This document shows, in pieces, positions 42,535 through 51,506 of a stretch of DNA of 64,000 nt (the first letter of the stretch is position 1; each line of letters begins with the position of its first letter). The notes beneath the pieces are model-generated. The model ran no database searches and was not told where the DNA came from. It saw nothing but the letters and a program-made list of their open reading frames with translations. The position numbers and the translations under genes are program-made. Where the stretch lies: the NCBI RefSeq assembly GCF_010731615.1, contig NZ_AP022618.1, forward strand, positions 868,001 to 932,000. The letters run 5' to 3'. This DNA comes from Mycolicibacterium insubricum (lineage in GTDB: Bacteria; Actinomycetota; Actinomycetes; Mycobacteriales; Mycobacteriaceae).

Positions 42535-44373
42535 TTAGAAGGCGGCTTCGTCGAGCTCCATCAGGTCGTTGTCGAGGTTCTCGATGATGGTGCGGGTGGC
42601 ACTCAGCTGGGGAAGCATGTTCTTGGCGAAGAACGACGCGGCGGCGATCTTGCCCTCGTAGAACAGCTTGTCCGCGCCGGTGGCGCCGGCGTCGAGCTTC
42701 TCGATCGCGACGGCGGCCTGGCGGGCCAGCAGCCAGCCGATCAGCAGGTCGCCGACGGCCATCAGGAACCGCACGGAACCGGTGCCGACCTTGTAGACGC
42801 TGGGGGCGTCCTCCTGGGCGGCCATCAGGTAACCGGTCAGCGCGGCGGCCATGCCCTGCACGTCGGTCAGCGCGTTGGCCAGCAGGGTGCGCTCGGCCTT
42901 GAGTCGCCCGTTGCCGGTGTCGTTCTTGATGAACTCCTCGATCTGGCCGGCCACGTACGCCAGCGCCTGACCCTTGTCCCGGATGATCTTGCGGAAGAAG
43001 AAGTCCTGCGCCTGGATGGCGGTGGTGCCCTCATACAGGGAGTCGATCTTCGAATCCCGCACGTACTGCTCGATCGGGTAGTCCTGCAGGAAGCCCGAGC
43101 CGCCGAAGGTCTGCAGCGATTCCTGGCCCAGCAGGATGAACGCCCTCTCTGAACCGCAGCCCTTGACGATCGGCAGCAGCAGATCGTTGACCCGCAGCGC
43201 CAGATCGGGGTCGATGTCGTGGACCGCGGCGACAACCTCCGCATCCTGGAACGAGGCCGTGTAGAGATACACCGCGCGCATACCCTCGGCGTAGGCCTTC
43301 TGGGTCAGCAGGCTGCGCCGGACATCCGGGTGATGGGTGATGGTGACCCGGGGCGCGGTCTTGTCCATCATCCGCGTGAGATCCGCGCCCTGCACCCGGT
43401 CCTTCGCGTAGGCCAGCGCATTGAGGTATCCCGTCGACAGCGTCGCAATGGCCTTGGTGCCCACCATCATCCGCGCCATCTCGATCACGTCGAACATCTG
43501 GGCAATGCCGGAGTGCACCTCCCCGACCAGCCAGCCCTTGGCGGGCACGCCGTGCTGACCGAACGTCAGCTCACAGGTGGCCGACGCGTTCAGGCCCATC
43601 TTGTGCTCGACGTTGGTGACGAAGACGCCGTTGCGCTCGCCCAGCTCGCCGGTCTCGAAGTCGAACAGGAACTTCGGCACGAAGAACAGGGACAGGCCCT
43701 TGGTGCCCGGTCCGGCGCCCTCGGGGCGGGCCAGCACCAGGTGGAAGATGTTCTCGAACAGGTCATCGGAGTCGGCGGAGGTGATGAACCGCTTCACGCC
43801 GTCGATGTGCCAGGAGCCGTCGGGCTGCTGGATCGCCTTGGTGCGGCCGGCGCCCACGTCGGACCCGGCGTCGGGCTCGGTGAGCACCATGGTGGCGCCC
43901 CAGTCGCGGTCGGCGGCCAGGATCGCCCACTTCTTCTGATCTTCGGTGGCGTTCTCGTAGAAGATCTGCGCGAGGGTGGCGCCGCTGGTGTAGACCCACA
44001 CCGCCGGGTTGGCGCCGAGGATGTGTTCGTGCAGGGCCCACAGCAGGGCGCTGGGTGCCGGCATCCCGCCGACTTCCTCGCGCAGGCCGACCCTGTGCCA
44101 GCCGCCTTCGACGACCGCGCGGACCGAGGCTTTGAACCGTTCGGGCAGGGTGACGGTGTGGGTGTCGGGGTCGAAGACCGGCGGGTTGCGGTCGCCGTCT
44201 GCGAAGGAATCGGCGATCGGGCCCTCGGCCAGACGCGCCATCTCCGACAGCATTTCCCGGGCGGTGTCGACGTCGATGTCGGCGAAGCGGCCCGTGCCGA
44301 ATGCCTCGTCGATGCTCAGAACCTCGAACAGGTTGAACTCCTGATCGCGGACGTTGGACTTGTAGTGACCCAC
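42535..44373 (-). CDS. fadE5: Acyl-CoA dehydrogenase FadE5, copy 2 of 3 (mosaic middle copy)
   Basis: 612 aa, GTG start behind GAGGAGG, TAA stop. All catalytic motifs are as in copy 1. Its sequence alternates between the two neighbours. The N-terminal quarter matches copy 1, a patch around [17 protein letters not shown] matches copy 3, the centre matches copy 1 again, and the C-terminal [20 protein letters not shown] matches copy 3. The final ~250 bp return to the copy 1 type. This pattern fits gene conversion between tandem copies. Expected to be functional. Confidence 0.9.
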   Translation of the reverse strand: MGHYKSNVRDQEFNLFEVLSIDEAFGTGRFADIDVDTAREMLSEMARLAEGPIADSFADGDRNPPVFDPDTHTVTLPERFKASVRAVVEGGWHRVGLREEVGGMPAPSALLWALHEHILGANPAVWVYTSGATLAQIFYENATEDQKKWAILAADRDWGATMVLTEPDAGSDVGAGRTKAIQQPDGSWHIDGVKRFITSADSDDLFENIFHLVLARPEGAGPGTKGLSLFFVPKFLFDFETGELGERNGVFVTNVEHKMGLNASATCELTFGQHGVPAKGWLVGEVHSGIAQMFDVIEMARMMVGTKAIATLSTGYLNALAYAKDRVQGADLTRMMDKTAPRVTITHHPDVRRSLLTQKAYAEGMRAVYLYTASFQDAEVVAAVHDIDPDLALRVNDLLLPIVKGCGSERAFILLGQESLQTFGGSGFLQDYPIEQYVRDSKIDSLYEGTTAIQAQDFFFRKIIRDKGQALAYVAGQIEEFIKNDTGNGRLKAERTLLANALTDVQGMAAALTGYLMAAQEDAPSVYKVGTGSVRFLMAVGDLLIGWLLARQAAVAIEKLDAGATGADKLFYEGKIAAASFFAKNMLPQLSATRTIIENLDNDLMELDEAAF

Positions 44374-44504
44374 GGCTGTCCTCCTCATCGAGACTGCGAG
44401 AACACTACGATAGATCGATCGATTCATTTGGTGCGAGGCCAGGCCCCGAAGACGACGAGACCCCCGCCGGCGGCGGGGGTCTCGCGTCAGAGATTCAGCA
44501 GCCT
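44374..44504 (-). promoter_or_regulatory. 131-bp spacer between fadE5 copies 3 and 2
   Basis: An exact repeat of 42404-42534, including the ATCGATCGAT palindrome (44414-44423) and the hairpin at 44456-44484. Confidence 0.6.
44456..44484. terminator. 13-bp-stem hairpin terminator after fadE5 copy 3
   Basis: Identical to the hairpin at 42486-42514, shifted by 1,970 bp; it would end transcription from the first copy. Confidence 0.8.
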
Positions 44505-46343
44505 TTAGAAGGCGGCTTCGTCGAGCTCCATCAGGTCGTTGTCGAGGTTCTCGATGATGGTGCGGGTGGCCGACAGCTGCGGGAGCATGTTCTTGGCGAA
44601 GAACGACGCGGCGGCGATCTTGCCCTCGTAGAACAGCTTGTCCGCGCCGGTGGCGCCGGCGTCGAGCTTCTCGATCGCGACGGCGGCCTGGCGGGCCAGC
44701 AGCCAGCCGATCAGCAGGTCGCCGACGGCCATCAGGAACCGCACGGAACCGGTGCCGACCTTGTAGACGCTGGGGGCGTCCTCCTGGGCGGCCATCAGGT
44801 AACCGGTCAGCGCGGCGGCCATGCCCTGCACGTCGGTCAGCGCGTTGGCCAGCAGGGTGCGCTCGGCCTTGAGTCGCCCGTTGCCGGTGTCGTTCTTGAT
44901 GAACTCCTCGATCTGGCCGGCCACGTACGCCAGCGCCTGACCCTTGTCCCGGATGATCTTGCGGAAGAAGAAGTCCTGCGCCTGGATGGCGGTGGTGCCC
45001 TCATACAGGGAGTCGATCTTCGAGTCGCGCACGTACTGCTCGATCGGGTAGTCCTGCAGGAAGCCCGAACCGCCGAAGGTCTGCAGCGATTCCTGGCCCA
45101 GCAGCACGAACGCCCGCTCGGAGCCGCAGCCCTTGACGATCGGCAGCAGCAGGTCGTTGACCTTGAACGCCAGGTCGGCGTCGATGCCGTGGACGGCCTT
45201 GGCGACCTCTTCGTCCTGGAAGGACGCGGTGTAGAGGTAGACCGCGCGCATGCCCTCGGCGTAGGCCTTCTGGGTCAGCAGGCTGCGCCGGACATCCGGG
45301 TGGTGGGTGATGGTGACGCGCGGGGCGGTCTTGTCCATCATCTGGGTCAGATCGGCACCCTGCACGCGCTCCTTGGCGTACTCGAGAGCGTTGAGGTAAC
45401 CGGTGGACAGGGTGGCGATGGCCTTGGTGCCCACCATCATCCGGGCCTGCTCGATGACGTCGAACATCTGCGCGATGCCGGAGTGCACCTCCCCGACCAG
45501 CCAGCCCTTGGCGGGAATCCCGTGCTGGCCGAAGGTCAGCTCACAGGTGGCCGAAACCTTCAGGCCCATCTTGTGCTCGACGTTGGTGACGAAGACGCCG
45601 TTGCGCTCGCCCAGCTCGCCGGTCTCGAAGTCGAACAGGAACTTCGGCACGAAGAACAGGGACAGGCCCTTGGTGCCCGGTCCGGCGCCCTCGGGGCGGG
45701 CCAGCACCAGGTGGAAGATGTTCTCGAACAGGTCATCGGAGTCGGCGGAGGTGATGAACCGCTTCACGCCGTCGATGTGCCAGGAGCCGTCGGGCTGCTG
45801 GATCGCCTTGGTGCGGCCGGCGCCCACGTCGGACCCGGCGTCGGGCTCGGTGAGCACCATGGTGGCGCCCCAGTCGCGCTCGGAGGCGATGACGGCCCAC
45901 TTCTTCTGCTCTTCGGTGGCGTTCTCGTAGAAGATCTGCGCGAACGCGGCGCCGCCGGCGTACATCCAGACGGCCGGGTTGGCGCCCAGGATGTGCTCGT
46001 TGAGGGCCCACAGCAGGGCCCGCGGCGCGGGCATGCCGCCGAGCTCCTCACGCAGGCTCACCTTGTTCCAGCCACCCTCGATGCAGGCGCGCACCGAGGC
46101 CTTGAAAGGCTCGGGCAGGGTGACGGTGTGGGCGTCGGGGTCGAAGACCGGCGGGTTGCGGTCGCCGTCCTCGAAGGAATCGGCGATCGGGCCCTCGGCC
46201 AGACGCGCCATCTCCGAGAGCATTTCGCGGGCGGTGTCGACGTCGATGTCGGCAAACGAGCCCTGGCCGAGTGCCTTGTCGATGCCCAGAACCTCGAACA
46301 GGTTGAATTCCTGGTCGCGTACGTTGGACTTGTAGTGACCCAC
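44505..46343 (-). CDS. fadE5: Acyl-CoA dehydrogenase FadE5, copy 3 of 3 (first transcribed)
   Basis: 612 aa, GTG start 46343 behind GAGGAGG, TAA stop. From memory it appears closest to M. tuberculosis FadE5 in its N-terminus ([14 protein letters not shown]) and interior ([19 protein letters not shown]), suggesting it is the ancestral copy. It oxidises long- and medium-chain acyl-CoA to trans-2-enoyl-CoA, passing electrons to ETF. It alone carries the TTAC-N6-GTAA operator shared with fabG4/fadA2. In M. tuberculosis fadE5 also lies between fadA2 and the sdh operon. Confidence 0.92.
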   Translation of the reverse strand: MGHYKSNVRDQEFNLFEVLGIDKALGQGSFADIDVDTAREMLSEMARLAEGPIADSFEDGDRNPPVFDPDAHTVTLPEPFKASVRACIEGGWNKVSLREELGGMPAPRALLWALNEHILGANPAVWMYAGGAAFAQIFYENATEEQKKWAVIASERDWGATMVLTEPDAGSDVGAGRTKAIQQPDGSWHIDGVKRFITSADSDDLFENIFHLVLARPEGAGPGTKGLSLFFVPKFLFDFETGELGERNGVFVTNVEHKMGLKVSATCELTFGQHGIPAKGWLVGEVHSGIAQMFDVIEQARMMVGTKAIATLSTGYLNALEYAKERVQGADLTQMMDKTAPRVTITHHPDVRRSLLTQKAYAEGMRAVYLYTASFQDEEVAKAVHGIDADLAFKVNDLLLPIVKGCGSERAFVLLGQESLQTFGGSGFLQDYPIEQYVRDSKIDSLYEGTTAIQAQDFFFRKIIRDKGQALAYVAGQIEEFIKNDTGNGRLKAERTLLANALTDVQGMAAALTGYLMAAQEDAPSVYKVGTGSVRFLMAVGDLLIGWLLARQAAVAIEKLDAGATGADKLFYEGKIAAASFFAKNMLPQLSATRTIIENLDNDLMELDEAAF

Positions 46344-46405
46344 GGTTGTCCTCCTCATTGAGACTGCCGCTGAAGTTTGGATTTTCTTGGTTGGGTTCCG
46401 AACAA

Positions 46406-46432
46406 GTTACCCACCAGTAACCCATAACTATA
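46406..46432 (-). promoter_or_regulatory. fadE5 copy 3 promoter: GTTAC-N6-GTAAC operator and TATAGT -10
   Basis: The palindrome GTTACCCACCAGTAAC (46406-46421) shares the TTAC-N6-GTAA core with 37372. A minus-strand TATAGT box (46427-46432) places the start at about 46420, inside the palindrome, a classic repressor arrangement. Confidence 0.6.
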
Positions 46433-46560
46433 CTCACGGTGATGGCAAACGCAAGTTCTGTGATGCATTCGACCCACCGGTTGGCTGTGTGAGGAACGCG
46501 CAGGTCAGCCACCGGTTCGGAGACGGCCGCAGCGGCCCCGCCGGCAGGATTTGACGCCTG

Positions 46561-47319
46561 TCAGGTCTGATCTCGGCGGAATAACTTGTTTCCCAGCCAG
46601 ACGATCGGGTCGTACTTGCGGTCGGCGACGCGCTCCTTCATCGGGATCAGCGCGTTGTCGGTGATTTTGATGTGCTCCGGGCACACCTCGGTGCAGCACT
46701 TGGTGATATTGCAGTAGCCGAGCCCGAAGGTGTCCTGCGCCATCTCCCTGCGGTCCACGACGTCGAGCGGGTGCATATCTAGCTCGGCGATGCGCATGTG
46801 GAACCGCGGCCCGGCGAAGTTCGCCTTGTTCTCTTCGTGGTCGCGGACCACGTGACAAACGTCCTGGCACAGGAAGCATTCGATGCACTTGCGGAATTCC
46901 TGGCTGCGCTCCACGTCGACCTGCGCCATCCGATACTCGCCGGGCTTGAGGCCCTTCGGTGGCGTGAACGACGGGATCTGGCGCGCCTTTTCGTAGTTGA
47001 ACGACACGTCGGTGACCAGGTCGCGCATGATCGGGAAGGTGCGCAGCGGGGTGATGGTCACCGTGTCGGCCGGATCGAAGCTCGACATCCGGGTCATGCA
47101 CATCAGTTTCGGCTTGCCGTTGATCTCCGCCGAACACGATCCGCACTTGCCGGCCTTGCAGTTCCACCGGACAGCCAGATCCGGCGCCTGGGTGGCCTGC
47201 AGCCGGTGCACGATGTCGAGCACCACCTCGCCCTCGTTGACTTCGACGGCGTAGTCCTGCAGCTCGCCGCCGTCGTCGTCGCCGCGCCAGACCCGGAGTT
47301 TCGCGTCGTAGGTGCCCAT
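46561..47319 (-). CDS. sdhB: Succinate dehydrogenase / fumarate reductase iron-sulfur subunit
   Basis: 252 aa (248 in Rv0247c). The N-terminal [2Fe-2S] domain has RWNCKAGKCGSCSAE; the C-terminal ferredoxin domain carries CIECFLCQDVC and CNITKCCTEVCPEH for the [4Fe-4S] and [3Fe-4S] centres. It transfers electrons from the flavoprotein to the membrane subunit. It is the last gene of the operon, 2 bp after the SdhA stop. Confidence 0.92.
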   Translation of the reverse strand: MGTYDAKLRVWRGDDDGGELQDYAVEVNEGEVVLDIVHRLQATQAPDLAVRWNCKAGKCGSCSAEINGKPKLMCMTRMSSFDPADTVTITPLRTFPIMRDLVTDVSFNYEKARQIPSFTPPKGLKPGEYRMAQVDVERSQEFRKCIECFLCQDVCHVVRDHEENKANFAGPRFHMRIAELDMHPLDVVDRREMAQDTFGLGYCNITKCCTEVCPEHIKITDNALIPMKERVADRKYDPIVWLGNKLFRRDQT

Positions 47320-47321
47320 CG

Positions 47322-49229
47322 TCAGTTACTCCGTTCCGGATGGCCGGCGAGTTCGGTCTCGGTGTAGTACTTCTTCAGCTCGCCGAGTTCGAAGGTCGCC
47401 AGCAGGTCGGGCCGCATCGGCACCTGTGTCTCGGGGGTGACGACGACGTCGGGCACCAGCGGGTCGCCCCCGTCGGTGCGGCACACCAGCAACGTGTTGC
47501 GCCAGTCGGCGTCCATGTCGGGATAGTCGTCGCGGGTGTGACCGCCGCGGCTTTCGGTGCGGGCCAGAGCGGCCTTGGCCACGCATTCGCTGACCAGCAG
47601 CATGTTGCGCAGATCGATGGCCAGATGCCAGCCCGGGTTGAACACGCGGCCGCCGGTGACCGTCACGTTGTGGATGCGACGGCGCAGCTCGTCGAGTTTG
47701 GCCAGCGCCGCCTCGATCTCGTCGTGCCGGCGGATGATGCCGACCAGGTCGTTCATCGACTGCTGCAGTTCGTGATGCAGGTCGTAGGGGTTCTCCGGGT
47801 CCTCGTGCGCCTCGAACGGGGAAAGCGCACCGGCAGTGGCCGATTCGACCGCTGCCGCGCTCACCGCGGGACGGTTGTCCAGTGCCGCAACGTATTCAGC
47901 GGCGCCCAGGCCGGCCCGGCGGCCGAACACCAGCAGGTCCGACAGCGAGTTGCCGCCGAGCCGGTTGGAACCGTGCATGCCGCCGGAGCACTCGCCGGCG
48001 GCGAACAGCCCCGGCGTCGACGCCCCGCCGGTGTCCGGATCGACCTCGATACCACCCATCACGTAGTGACAGGTCGGCCCGACCTCCATCTCGTCCCGGG
48101 TGATGTCGACCTCGGCCAGTTCCAGGAACTGGTGATACATCGACGGCAACCGCCGCTTGATCTCCTCGGGCGTCATCCGCGACGCGATGTCCAGGTACAC
48201 CCCGCCGTGTGGTGTGCCGCGTCCCGCCTTGACCTCGGAGTTGATCGCGCGGGCCACCTCGTCGCGGGGCAGCAGGTCGGGGGTGCGGCGCGCGGAATCG
48301 TTGTCGACCAGCCACTGGTCGGCCTCTTCCTCGGTCTCGGCGTACTGTCCGGCGAACACCGCCGGGATGTAGTTGAACATGAACCGCTTACCGTCGGAGT
48401 TCTTCAGCACCCCGCCGTCACCGCGCACACCCTCGGTGACCAGGATGCCCTTGACCGACAGCGGCCAGACCATGCCGGTCGGATGGAACTGGATGAACTC
48501 CATGTTGATCAGCGAGGACCCGGCGCGCAGCGCCAGCGCGTGCCCGTCGCCGGTGTACTCCCAGGAGTTCGACGACACCTTGAACGACTTTCCGATACCG
48601 CCGGTGGCCAGCACCACCGCCGGCGCCTCGAACAGCACGAACTGTCCGGTCTCCCGGTAGTAGCCGAACGCCCCGGCGATCTTCCCGTCGTCGGTCAGCA
48701 GTTCGGTGATCGTGGTTTCGTGGAACACCTTGATCCGGGCCTCGTAGTCGCCGTACTCGGCGTAGTCCTCCTGCTGCAGCGAGACGATCTTCTGCTGCAG
48801 GGTGCGGATGATCTCCAGTCCGGTGCGGTCACCGACGTGCGCCAGCCGCGGATAGGTGTGCCCGCCGAAGTTGCGCTGATTGATCCGGCCGTCCGGGGTG
48901 CGGTCGAAAAGCGCTCCGTAGCTTTCCAGTTCCCACACCCGGTCGGGGGCCTCCTTGGCGTGCAGCTCGGCCATCCGCCAATTGTTCAGGAACTTCCCGC
49001 CGCGCATGGTGTCACCGAAGTGCACCTGCCAGGAGTCCTTGGTGTTGACGTTGCGCATGGCCGCCGCGCAGCCGCCCTCGGCCATCACCGTGTGCGCCTT
49101 GCCGAACAGCGACTTGCAGATCACCGCGACCCGCAGGCCGTGCTCGCGGGCCTCGATCACCGCCCGCAGACCGGCGCCGCCGGCGCCGATCACCAGGACG
49201 TCGTAGGAATGCCGTTCCAGATCGGTCAC
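47322..49229 (-). CDS. sdhA: Succinate dehydrogenase / fumarate reductase flavoprotein subunit
   Basis: 635 aa. FAD-binding motif VIGAGGAGLRAVIEA at the N-terminus; the covalent-flavin region KSLFGKAHTVMAEGG; the dicarboxylate-binding HPTGM segment (IQFHPTGMVWP); and the second FAD region GNSLSDLLVFGRRAG. It oxidises succinate to fumarate at the inner face of the membrane. GTG start. It follows sdhC by 34 bp. Confidence 0.92.
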   Translation of the reverse strand: MTDLERHSYDVLVIGAGGAGLRAVIEAREHGLRVAVICKSLFGKAHTVMAEGGCAAAMRNVNTKDSWQVHFGDTMRGGKFLNNWRMAELHAKEAPDRVWELESYGALFDRTPDGRINQRNFGGHTYPRLAHVGDRTGLEIIRTLQQKIVSLQQEDYAEYGDYEARIKVFHETTITELLTDDGKIAGAFGYYRETGQFVLFEAPAVVLATGGIGKSFKVSSNSWEYTGDGHALALRAGSSLINMEFIQFHPTGMVWPLSVKGILVTEGVRGDGGVLKNSDGKRFMFNYIPAVFAGQYAETEEEADQWLVDNDSARRTPDLLPRDEVARAINSEVKAGRGTPHGGVYLDIASRMTPEEIKRRLPSMYHQFLELAEVDITRDEMEVGPTCHYVMGGIEVDPDTGGASTPGLFAAGECSGGMHGSNRLGGNSLSDLLVFGRRAGLGAAEYVAALDNRPAVSAAAVESATAGALSPFEAHEDPENPYDLHHELQQSMNDLVGIIRRHDEIEAALAKLDELRRRIHNVTVTGGRVFNPGWHLAIDLRNMLLVSECVAKAALARTESRGGHTRDDYPDMDADWRNTLLVCRTDGGDPLVPDVVVTPETQVPMRPDLLATFELGELKKYYTETELAGHPERSN

Positions 49230-49263
49230 TCAAATCCACCTTCGGAATCAGAAAAAAATTGGC

Positions 49264-50109
49264 TCAGCCGATGAACGTCGGGTCCGGGAACCAGTTGGCG
49301 GCCAGCGCCATGACGTAGAAGTCGGTCAGCATCAGGGTGCCCAGCGTGATCCAGGCGTACTGCTTGTGCCGGGTGTTGAGCCGGGAGACCTGGGTCCAGA
49401 TCCAGTACCGGATCGGGTGTTTGGAGAAGTGCTTGAGCCGGCCTCCGGTGACGTGCCGGCACGAGTGGCACGACACCGTGTAGACCCACAGCATGATGAC
49501 GTTGCCCAGCAGGACGACGTTGCCCAAACCGAACCGGAATCCGTTCGGGCCGTGGAACGCCACGATCGCGTCGTAGCTGTTGATCAGTGAGATCAGCACC
49601 GCGACGTAGAAGAAGTACCGGTGGGAGTTCTGGATGATCAGCGGCAGTTTCGTCTCGCCGGTGTAGGCCGCCCGCGGTTCGGGCACCGCGCAGGCCGTCG
49701 GGGACTGCCACACCGTGCGGTAGTAGGCGCCGCGGTAGTAGTAGCAGGTCAACCGGAACAGCAGTAGGAACGGCAGCGACAGTGCCGCATACGGCAGCCA
49801 CCACACGTCGGGCAGGAAGGTGCCGAAATGCGCGGCGCCGGCCGGGCAGCCGCTCCCGGTGGCCTCGTCGTACTTCACCAGGCACGGTGAATAGAACGGG
49901 GTGAGGTAGTGGTACTCCGGTGCGTAGAACCACTTCTGCATGAACGCCCGGACCGTCGCGTAGATGATGAACGCGGCGAAGCCCAAGTCGATTCGGATCG
50001 GCGAGTTCCACCACGCATCCGTGCGCAGGGTGCGTTGGGAGATCGCCGCCCGGGTGGGCGAGAACACGCCGGAGCCCTGGCCGGGCCGGTTGGCGGTGGG
50101 GGCACTCAT
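49264..50109 (-). CDS. sdhC: Succinate dehydrogenase membrane anchor subunit
   Basis: 281 aa (273 in Rv0249c). About five hydrophobic helices, including LGFAAFIIYATVRAFM, YAALSLPFLLLFRLTCYYY and VVLLGNVIMLWVYTVSCHSC. Conserved histidines around VSCHSCRHVTGG and in the loops are candidate haem or quinone ligands. It couples succinate oxidation to menaquinone. It is the first sdh structural gene after the small Rv0250c-like protein. Confidence 0.88.
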   Translation of the reverse strand: MSAPTANRPGQGSGVFSPTRAAISQRTLRTDAWWNSPIRIDLGFAAFIIYATVRAFMQKWFYAPEYHYLTPFYSPCLVKYDEATGSGCPAGAAHFGTFLPDVWWLPYAALSLPFLLLFRLTCYYYRGAYYRTVWQSPTACAVPEPRAAYTGETKLPLIIQNSHRYFFYVAVLISLINSYDAIVAFHGPNGFRFGLGNVVLLGNVIMLWVYTVSCHSCRHVTGGRLKHFSKHPIRYWIWTQVSRLNTRHKQYAWITLGTLMLTDFYVMALAANWFPDPTFIG

Positions 50110-50160
50110 CTACGGTTCCCTTCGTCGGATCCGGCCGGCCGCGGCATGCTCGGCCGGTGG

Positions 50161-50451
50161 TTAGCGTTGGCCGCCGAGGCCCTCGTCGTCGACTCCCTGC
50201 CAGAAATCGCGGTCATAGCCGGTGTCGGGAATCGCGATCTTCTCGCCGACCGGGCGGGAGATGTGCTGGGAGAGCCCCAGCTCGTGCGCATCGAGCTCCA
50301 ACAGCTTCAGGTCACCGAGGATGCGCTCGGCGTCCAGGACGATCCGGCGCATGGCGGGGGATTCGCCATAGCGGGCGCGCAGGGACATCACGGTGTGCTG
50401 CAGGCGACCGCTGAGTTCGTTGAGTTCGGCCAATTCCGTTGTGGTGGACAA
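50161..50451 (-). CDS. Small conserved protein upstream of sdh, Rv0250c-like
   Basis: 96 aa (97 in Rv0250c), TTG start with AAGGAGG 7 nt before it; there is no ATG/GTG alternative at the conserved N-terminus. The protein is helical and charged, ending with the conserved-looking GYDRDFWQGVDDEGL. No cysteine or membrane segment. It lies 51 bp upstream of sdhC, probably the first gene of the sdh operon. The function is unknown; a role in SDH assembly or regulation is speculation from linkage. Confidence 0.75.
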   Translation of the reverse strand: MSTTTELAELNELSGRLQHTVMSLRARYGESPAMRRIVLDAERILGDLKLLELDAHELGLSQHISRPVGEKIAIPDTGYDRDFWQGVDDEGLGGQR

Positions 50452-50484
50452 CAGGACCTCCTTGGGCTGAAGGTGTCATAAATC

Positions 50485-50542
50485 ACAGTACGGTTCCCGA
50501 TGTTAGTCACATCGCGAACCGAACGTGAGCTGCGTCACGTTC
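50485..50542 (-). promoter_or_regulatory. sdh operon promoter with CRP-like palindrome
   Basis: At 50521-50542, GAACGTGA and TCACGTTC are perfect 8-bp inverted arms around GCTGCG, containing GTGA-N6-TCAC, the core of the CRP-family consensus. Minus-strand -10 candidates are TAACAT (50500-50505) and TACTGT (50485-50490). With TAACAT the palindrome is centred at about -39 to -40. Confidence 0.6.
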
Positions 50543-50567
50543 AAGGGGGCGGTTTGGCGAGGGTTAG

Positions 50568-50617
50568 GCGGAGTTGGCGCGAGCGGAGCGAGTGCCGGCG
50601 GAGCCGGACCGACACCG
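50568..50617. repeat. Dispersed repeat related to the 31799 element
   Basis: AGGCGGAGTTGGCGCGAGCG followed by GAGCGAGTGCCGGCGGAGCC matches the core of the 82-bp units at 31799 and 31889 with a one-base difference (GAGCGGAGC versus GAGCGTAGC). It lies beyond the stop of pxpC. Confidence 0.75.
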
Positions 50618-50645
50618 GGACCGACCCAATCAGTCGGGTTGCGTT

Positions 50646-51506
50646 TCACGCCCAGCGCAGCCGCACCTGCTCGCCGGGACGCAGTTGGGCGCCGCCGTCG
50701 GCGTCGGCGTCCAGCAGGACCCCGGCCACCGGATAGCCGCCGGTCACCGGGTGGTCCGGGCCGAAGACCACGGGTAGCCCGCTGGGTGGCACCTGGATCG
50801 CGCCGCGCACCAGACCGGCCGACGGCAACTGGCGCGTCGGGTCGACGTGCACCAGCGGCGGGCCGGTCAGCCGCATCCCGACCCGGTCGCTGGCGATGTC
50901 CACCCGCCAGGCGGTGGTCACCAGGGCGTCGGGGTCGGCCAGCCAGTCCAGCTGCGGTCCGGGCAGCATCCGCAGCGGTGAGCGGCCGGCTCCGGGTATC
51001 GGGGCGAGCGTCACCCGCGGATGGGTGGGCGGTCGGGGGCCGACGGGCAGCTGGTCCCCGGCGGCCACCGGCGCGGGGCCGATCCCGGACAGCACGTCGG
51101 TGCTGCGCGAGCCGAGCACCGGCGGCACGTCGATGCCGCCGCGCACCGCCAGATAGCAACGCAGGCCGCCGGCCGGCACGTCGACGGAGATCACCTGTCC
51201 AACCCGGGCGCGGGCAATGCTGTTGTAGCCGAACGCGATCCCGTCGACCCGCAAAATCGTGTGCGCGCCGGTGAGGGCGACCTCGACAACATCGCCGGGT
51301 TCGCCGCACACCCGGGCCGCGAACCCGCCGAGGGTGATTTCCACGCCGGCGGCCTGCGGCGGATTGGCCAGCAGCCGGTTGGCCAGCGCGTGGGCCCGGC
51401 GGTCGGCCGGTCCGGACGGCCCGACGCCCAGATCGGCGTGACCGGGCCGCCCCAGGTCCTGGATCAGCGCGAGCGGCCCCGGGCTCAGCACCAGTAGCGA
51501 CGTCAC
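50646..51506 (-). CDS. pxpC: 5-oxoprolinase subunit PxpC (KipA-like), biotin-dependent-carboxyltransferase-like domain
   Basis: 286 aa. The KipA/PxpC start [24 protein letters not shown] is typical, as are [16 protein letters not shown] and the C-terminal [12 protein letters not shown]. With PxpA and PxpB it opens 5-oxoproline to glutamate; no pxpA is in this window. The GTG at 51506 overlaps the upstream stop as GTGA. It corresponds to Rv0263c. Confidence 0.85.
   Translation of the reverse strand: MTSLLVLSPGPLALIQDLGRPGHADLGVGPSGPADRRAHALANRLLANPPQAAGVEITLGGFAARVCGEPGDVVEVALTGAHTILRVDGIAFGYNSIARARVGQVISVDVPAGGLRCYLAVRGGIDVPPVLGSRSTDVLSGIGPAPVAAGDQLPVGPRPPTHPRVTLAPIPGAGRSPLRMLPGPQLDWLADPDALVTTAWRVDIASDRVGMRLTGPPLVHVDPTRQLPSAGLVRGAIQVPPSGLPVVFGPDHPVTGGYPVAGVLLDADADGGAQLRPGEQVRLRWA

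Noticed and set aside
47340..49274. 644-codon plus-strand open frame opposite sdhA
   Set aside because: Antisense to a clear SdhA gene; no domain features.
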